Below, piece by piece: positions 59,056 to 64,000 of a stretch of 64,000 nt of DNA. Below the pieces are notes generated by a model. It was given only the letters and a program-made list of their open reading frames with translations, did not search any database and was not told where the DNA came from. Made by a program: the position numbers and the translations under genes. Source of the DNA: Amycolatopsis bartoniae (GTDB lineage Bacteria > Actinomycetota > Actinomycetes > Mycobacteriales > Pseudonocardiaceae); the NCBI RefSeq assembly GCF_014191255.1, contig NZ_JACHWH010000017.1:1-64000 (forward strand). The letters run 5' to 3'. Each line of letters starts with the position of its first letter. The first letter of the stretch is position 1.

Positions 59056-61989
59056 ATGACGTTCAGCCTTTCCCGCAGGCGCCTGCTCCAGGCCACCGCG
59101 GCCGCCATTCCCGTCGCGGCGGTGGCGCCGCGCACCGGGACGAGCTCTCCGTTCCGCGACCCGGACCTGCCGCTGGCACCACGGCTGGCCGACCTGCTGT
59201 CCCGGCTGACGCTGGACGAGAAGATCTCCCTGTTGCACCAGTACCAGCCCGCCATTCCGCGCCTGGGCATCGGCCGGTTCAAGACCGGCACCGAAGCGCT
59301 GCACGGGGTGGCCTGGACCACCGACATCGACAACGGCGGCGCGGTCGTCACCGCGAAGGGCACCACGTTCCCGCAGGCCATCGGGCTCGGCAACACCTGG
59401 GATCCCGCACTGCTGCGGCGGATCGGCACGGTCGTCGGCACCGAGGCCCGCGGCTACCACTCACAGAACTCCGCGCTGTGGAGCCTCAACCTGTGGGCGC
59501 CGGTGGTGAACCTGCTGCGCGACCCACGCTGGGGCCGCAACGAGGAGGGCTACTCCGAGGACCCGTACCTCACCGGCCGGCTGTCCACCGCGTACTGCCA
59601 GGGCCTGCGTGGCGACGACCCGCGGTACCTGCTGGCTGCCCCGACGCTCAAGCACTACCTGGCCTACAACAACGAGGTCGACCGGACGACGAGCAACTCC
59701 TCGGTGCCGCCGGAGATCCTGCACGACTACGACCAGCAGGCGTTCCGGCCCGCGCTCGCCGCCGGTGCCGCCACCGGCGTGATGCCGTCCTACAACCTCG
59801 TCAACGGCCGCCCGAACACCGTCAGCCCGGACCTGGACGCCACCGTGCGGTCCTGGTCGCGTGAGGACCTGATGATCGTCAGCGACGCCGGTGCGCCCAG
59901 CAACCTGACGGACTCCGAGAAGTACTACGCGACCAAACCCGAGGCCGTCGCTGCGGCGTTGAAGGCCGGGCTGGACAGCTTCACCGACAACGACACGAAT
60001 TCGAACATCATCCTCGCCGCGGTGCACACCGCGCTCGATCAGGGCCTGCTGGCGGAGTCCGATGTGGACGATGCCGTGCGGCACATCCTGTCGATCCGGT
60101 TCCGGCTCGGAGAGTTCGACCCGCCCGGGCGGAACCCGTACGCGGGCATCACGTCGTCCGTCATCGACTCGCCGGAGCACCGGGCACTCGCCCGCCAGGC
60201 CGCGCAGGAACAGATCGTGCTGCTGCGCAACGACAACGGCGTGCTGCCACTGGCGGTGAGTCAGAAGATCGCCGTCGTCGGCCCGCTCACCGCGACGCTC
60301 TACACCGACTGGTACGGCGGTTCACTGCCCTACGGGATCACGCCGTTGCAGGGCATTTCCGACCGTGTCGCGGCGGTGACCACGTCCGAGGGCGTGGACC
60401 GGATCGCCTTGCGGGACAACGCGAGCGGCCGCTACTTGACCGCGTCCTCGTCGCCCGACGGCGGTCCTTTGGTCGCGAGCGGCACCAGCGCGGGGCCCGG
60501 GCAGGCGATGGACGTCTTCGACTGGGGCGCGGGCAAGCTGACGCTGCGGACCGTCGCCAACGGCAAGTACCTGTCCTTCGGGCCGGGCCGCACGCTGGTC
60601 AACAACGCCGCGCAGCCGAACGGCTGGTACGTCCAGCAGCAGCTCAAGCTCACCGCGCAGCCGGACGGCTACGTCCTGGAGTACGCCGGCAACGACGTGA
60701 CGGAGTCGTGGTTCGGCACGCAGAAGTACGCCGTGGTCGGCAGCGATGGCACGGTCGCGTTCTCCGCGTCCACTGTGGACACTGCCAGCCGGTTCACCCG
60801 TGAGGTGCTCGTCAGCGGGGTGGACGCCGCGGTCGAGGCAGCCCGAGCCGCCGACGCGGCGGTGGTCGTGGTGGGCAGCATGCCGTTCATCAACGGCCGC
60901 GAGGCCAACGACCGCACCAGCACCGCCCTCGCCGGCGCCCAGCAGGCCCTGGTCGCGGCCGTGCAGCAGGCGAACCCGAAGACCGTCGTGGTGGTCGAGA
61001 ACAGCTATCCCACCACCGGCTGGCAGTCGGTGCGTGTGCCCGCGATCCTGTGGACCACCCACGCGGGCCAGGAAACCGGGCGAGCGCTGGCCGACGTGCT
61101 GTTCGGCGACGTGAACCCGGGCGGGCGGCTGACGCAGACCTGGTATGCCTCCGACGACCAGCTGCCGAGCATCCTGGACTACGACATCGCCCGGACCGGC
61201 ATGACCTACCTCTACCACGAGGGCGAGGTGCTCTACCCCTTCGGCTACGGCCTGAGCTACACGTCCTTCCGCTACCACGACCTCCGCGTCGGGCCGTCGT
61301 CGGTGACGGTGAACGTGACCAACACCGGCACCCGCGCCGGGGACGACGTCGTGCAGCTCTACGTCCGCCACCGCGAGTCCCGCATCCGGCAGCCGCTCAA
61401 GCAACTGCGGGGTTTCGAGCGCGTGAGCCTGCGGCCGGGGGAGACGAAGCGGGTCACGTTCTCCCTGCGGCCGGAAGACCTGGCCTTCTGGGACGTGACC
61501 CGCGAACGGTTCGTCGTGGAGGCGGGCGGCTACGACGTCCTGATCGGGCACAACGCTCGTGACATCGCGTTGTCGGCGCCGCTGTTCGTGCCGGGGGAGA
61601 GGATTCCGCCGCGGAACGTCGCGACGACCACTCCCGCGCAGAACTTCGACGACTACTCGGGCGCCACCCTGACCGACTACTCGAAGGCGGCGGGCACCTC
61701 GGTGGCGGTGACCTCCGGCAGCTGGCTCGCCTACCGCGATGCCGCCCTTTCCACCGCACAGCGCCGTTTCACCCTGTCCGCGTCCAAAGAGGACGCCGGA
61801 GTCACCCGTGCCACGGTACGGCTGGACTCCCCGTCGGGCCGGATCCTGGGCACGCTCAGCATCGCGAGCACGGGTGACCACTACCGGTACGCCGACTTCG
61901 CGGCCGAACTGGCGCCGCCGACGGGCAGGCACGACCTGTACCTGACCTTCGACGGCGCCGCGAACGTGTCGTCGTTCCGGCTGGCGTGA
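59056..61989 (+). CDS. Secreted glycoside hydrolase family 3 with inserted and C-terminal carbohydrate-binding regions
   Basis: A 977-residue protein with a Tat-type signal (SRRRLLQ then a hydrophobic alanine-rich stretch). The GH3 N-domain contains LKHYLAYNNE and LMIVSDAGA, placing the nucleophile at Asp277. The second GH3 domain is interrupted at about 448-577 by a beta-trefoil-like segment (SGRYLTASSS, GKYLSFGPG). A fibronectin-III-like domain follows (about 740-845, VTVNVTNTGTRAGDDVVQLYV), then a CBM6-like region (about 862-977). Likely an exported beta-glucosidase/beta-xylosidase. It has its own promoter and a LacI-type operator, and ends 1 base before the convergent GH92 gene. Substrate specificity cannot be read from the sequence. 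Confidence 0.9.
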   Translation: MTFSLSRRRLLQATAAAIPVAAVAPRTGTSSPFRDPDLPLAPRLADLLSRLTLDEKISLLHQYQPAIPRLGIGRFKTGTEALHGVAWTTDIDNGGAVVTAKGTTFPQAIGLGNTWDPALLRRIGTVVGTEARGYHSQNSALWSLNLWAPVVNLLRDPRWGRNEEGYSEDPYLTGRLSTAYCQGLRGDDPRYLLAAPTLKHYLAYNNEVDRTTSNSSVPPEILHDYDQQAFRPALAAGAATGVMPSYNLVNGRPNTVSPDLDATVRSWSREDLMIVSDAGAPSNLTDSEKYYATKPEAVAAALKAGLDSFTDNDTNSNIILAAVHTALDQGLLAESDVDDAVRHILSIRFRLGEFDPPGRNPYAGITSSVIDSPEHRALARQAAQEQIVLLRNDNGVLPLAVSQKIAVVGPLTATLYTDWYGGSLPYGITPLQGISDRVAAVTTSEGVDRIALRDNASGRYLTASSSPDGGPLVASGTSAGPGQAMDVFDWGAGKLTLRTVANGKYLSFGPGRTLVNNAAQPNGWYVQQQLKLTAQPDGYVLEYAGNDVTESWFGTQKYAVVGSDGTVAFSASTVDTASRFTREVLVSGVDAAVEAARAADAAVVVVGSMPFINGREANDRTSTALAGAQQALVAAVQQANPKTVVVVENSYPTTGWQSVRVPAILWTTHAGQETGRALADVLFGDVNPGGRLTQTWYASDDQLPSILDYDIARTGMTYLYHEGEVLYPFGYGLSYTSFRYHDLRVGPSSVTVNVTNTGTRAGDDVVQLYVRHRESRIRQPLKQLRGFERVSLRPGETKRVTFSLRPEDLAFWDVTRERFVVEAGGYDVLIGHNARDIALSAPLFVPGERIPPRNVATTTPAQNFDDYSGATLTDYSKAAGTSVAVTSGSWLAYRDAALSTAQRRFTLSASKEDAGVTRATVRLDSPSGRILGTLSIASTGDHYRYADFAAELAPPTGRHDLYLTFDGAANVSSFRLA

Positions 61990-61990
61990 C

Positions 61991-64000
61991 TCACATACCC
62001 GGCGGTACCGAACGCGTGCCCCAGCTGGTGGGCTCGTCGCTCAGACCGAACCGGATCGTGCCCGCGCGCAGCAGGTCTGCGTGGGAGATCCAGCTGCGGT
62101 CGTAGCTGTGCGCTCCGATTCGGACGTCCTTGGTGTACTGCGCCTTCGCCGCGCTCGCGCCGGGCGCCTCGATCTCGATCTTCCGCCCGTGCTCCGGCCG
62201 GATCTCGACCTTCTCGAACATCGGCGTGCTCAGCAGGTAGGTGCCCGAACCCGGCTGCGCCTCGAAGATTCCGGTCATGCCGAACACGAGCCAGGACGAG
62301 ATCGTGCCGAGGTCGTCGTTGCCCGGCATCCCGTACGGCGTGTCCGTGAACAACGTCCGCGCCGCCCGCAGCACGGCCGAGGTCTTCCACGGCGCGCCCG
62401 TCCAGGCGTACATCCACGGCGAGTGCAGGTCGGGCTCGTTGTTGGGGTTGAAGGCGAAGTTGTTGTGGTAGTCGTACGCCCCGTGCACCCACGACTCCGC
62501 GGCCGCCTTCGCCGGGTCGCTGAGCACCAGCGGCAGGTCGAAGAACGTGTCGAGCCGCTGTTCCGCCTGTGCCGGGCCGCCCATCAGGCTCAGCAGCTTC
62601 GCCGGATCCTGCTGGGCGAGCCACTGGTACTGCCACGGCGTGCCCTCGTGGAAGCCCACCGACTGCGCGGGGTCGGCGCTGCCGACCGGAGTGCCGTCGG
62701 CGGCACGTGCCCGCGGGAAGCCGGTGAAGCCGTGCGACTGCACGCTGGTGTCCCACAGGTTCGCGAAGTTGTCACAGCGGGCGTGGAGCGTCTTCGCCTT
62801 GTCCCAGTAGCCCAGGCCCTGCGCCATCGTGGAGAGCGAGCAGTCGGCGAGGGCGTACTCCAGCGTCGCCGAACCGGCCTGGCGGGTGTCGCCGAAGGTG
62901 TAGCCCGGCACGTCCTGATAGCCGATCCACCCGTTCCGCACGTACGTCGGGTTGCCGTCGCGGCCGCGGAAGATCGACTGGTCGGCCGGGACCTCGGTGG
63001 CGTTGCGCCACAACGCGTCGAACAGTTGGCGCGCGGTGCGGTCGTCGAGCAGGCCGCGGCGGTAGTTGTCGACCACCCACGGCGTCACCGGGTCGCCGCT
63101 CATCACGTTGGTCTCGCCGTTGGCCAGCGCCCAGCGCGGCACCCAGCCGCCGTCCTGGTAGATCTTCAGGATCGACTTCGTCATGTCCGCGGCCTTGTCC
63201 GGATGCAGCAACGCGACGAGCTGGTTCTGCGAACGGTAGGTGTCCCACAGCGAGAACATCTGGTAGTAGGTGTCGCGGCTGCGGTGCACCTGGTCGTCGA
63301 ACCCGCGGTAGGCACCGTCCACATCGGACCCGACCGACGGGTGCAGCAGGGACCGGTAGAGCGCGCTGTAGTAGGTGCGCTGGTCGGCGGTGGTGCCGCC
63401 CGCGACGCGCATCCGGTTCAGCTCGCCGAGCCAGGTGTCGTGCGCCTGTTGCTTCGCTTTGTCGAAGGACTTCGGCTGCTCGGCGGTGCGGTTGAGCCGC
63501 GCGCCGTCGATCGAGGTGTACGACAGCCCGACGGAGGCGCCGACCTGCTTGCCCGCAGCCGGGTCGAAGCTGAGCCACGCCCCGGTGCGCTGGCTGCCGA
63601 GGGAGGCGTCGCGCTGGTTCGGGGTGAGCTTGTTGTCGGTCCAGGTGCCGAAGCTCGTGAACTTGCGGTCGAACTTGGCGCTGAAGAAGATCTTGTAGCG
63701 CTCCTTCTGCGTCTCCCAGCAGAAGTTCCCGCCCTGCAGCCAGCCCTCGACGGTGTCGTCGCCGACCACGTGCACGTCGCCGGCGTAGGTGTAGCCGTTG
63801 CTCTCGCCGACCTCGATGAGGACGTTCTCGCTGGTGGCCGTGTCCGGGTAGGTGTAGCGGTGCTGCCCGGTCCGCTGGGTCGCGGTCAGCTCGGCGTCGA
63901 TGCCGTTGTCGAGCTTCACGCCGTAGTAGCCGGGCGCGCGGGTTTCGTTGGCGTGGCTGAACTTCGCGCCGTACTGCGCCGGGTCGGAGCTGGTGACGGC
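61991..64000 (-). CDS. Glycoside hydrolase family 92 alpha-mannosidase (N-terminus beyond window)
   Basis: The last 669 or so residues of a GH92 enzyme; the reading frame stays open through the window edge (YGAKFSHANETRAPGYYGVK), so the start lies outside. Family marks are AELTATQRTGQHRYTYP, FSLWDTYRSQNQL, GFHEGTPWQYQW, YDYHNNFAFNPNNEPDL and GNDDLGTISSWLVFGMTGIF. GH92 members are calcium-dependent exo-alpha-mannosidases acting on N-glycans or yeast mannan. The gene converges on GH3 with a single base between the stops. Together with the GH3, GH31 and sugar importer genes it forms a glycan-degradation locus. Confidence 0.9.
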   Translation of the reverse strand, partial: AVTSSDPAQYGAKFSHANETRAPGYYGVKLDNGIDAELTATQRTGQHRYTYPDTATSENVLIEVGESNGYTYAGDVHVVGDDTVEGWLQGGNFCWETQKERYKIFFSAKFDRKFTSFGTWTDNKLTPNQRDASLGSQRTGAWLSFDPAAGKQVGASVGLSYTSIDGARLNRTAEQPKSFDKAKQQAHDTWLGELNRMRVAGGTTADQRTYYSALYRSLLHPSVGSDVDGAYRGFDDQVHRSRDTYYQMFSLWDTYRSQNQLVALLHPDKAADMTKSILKIYQDGGWVPRWALANGETNVMSGDPVTPWVVDNYRRGLLDDRTARQLFDALWRNATEVPADQSIFRGRDGNPTYVRNGWIGYQDVPGYTFGDTRQAGSATLEYALADCSLSTMAQGLGYWDKAKTLHARCDNFANLWDTSVQSHGFTGFPRARAADGTPVGSADPAQSVGFHEGTPWQYQWLAQQDPAKLLSLMGGPAQAEQRLDTFFDLPLVLSDPAKAAAESWVHGAYDYHNNFAFNPNNEPDLHSPWMYAWTGAPWKTSAVLRAARTLFTDTPYGMPGNDDLGTISSWLVFGMTGIFEAQPGSGTYLLSTPMFEKVEIRPEHGRKIEIEAPGASAAKAQYTKDVRIGAHSYDRSWISHADLLRAGTIRFGLSDEPTSWGTRSVPPGM

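Overview
The window is very GC-rich, with GTG and TTG starts, many 4-base ATGA/GTGA gene overlaps and long open antisense shadow frames. Together with a BioYMN transporter, a single-chain acyl-CoA carboxylase and giant NRPS genes this points to an actinomycete, most likely of the Pseudonocardiaceae/Amycolatopsis type. The placement is by character and not by a database match.

Layout. (1) 1-4636, minus strand: a tight operon running SWIM zinc-finger protein, DUF5691, MoxR-type AAA+ ATPase, DUF5682 (cut by the window edge). (2) 4944-10412, plus: one 1822-residue biotin-dependent carboxylase (BC-BCCP-CT on one chain), with a 12-bp palindrome upstream and a strong hairpin terminator after it. (3) 10492-13848, minus: ligJ-ligI-MFS, a fragment of the protocatechuate/gallate meta-cleavage pathway, behind a readable promoter with an overlapping operator-like palindrome. 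(4) 14022-14585: a small protein with a DRGH nuclease-like motif. (5) 14710-16624: bioY-bioM-bioN biotin ECF transporter.

(6) 17011-52588, plus: the centre of interest, a compact five-gene nonribosomal peptide operon: a stand-alone PBP-type thioesterase/cyclase, two NRPSs of 5922 and about 4969 residues, an MFS exporter and an MbtH protein. The NRPSs hold nine modules: A-T, C-A-T-E, C-A-T-E, C-A-T-E, C-A-T, then C-A-T, C-A-T-E, C-A-T, C-A-T-E. The last module ends in an epimerase with no thioesterase, and the first has no condensation domain. Specificity codes read by eye give Val, D-Val, D-(allo)Ile, D-(allo)Ile, Val, basic, D-(allo)Thr, basic, D-Asn. An L residue at the N terminus, a D residue at the C terminus and an in-trans PBP-type cyclase match the logic of SurE-like systems. 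The predicted product is therefore a non-acylated, cationic, head-to-tail cyclic nonapeptide.

(7) 52646-64000: a glycan-use locus. A minus-strand LacI regulator, solute-binding lipoprotein, two sugar permeases and a GH31 enzyme lie divergent to a secreted GH3 enzyme, which converges on a GH92 alpha-mannosidase. Two related LacI-type operator palindromes sit in the divergent region, one in front of each arm.

The gene clusters appear functionally independent. No tRNA, rRNA, CRISPR array, transposase or phage gene was seen.
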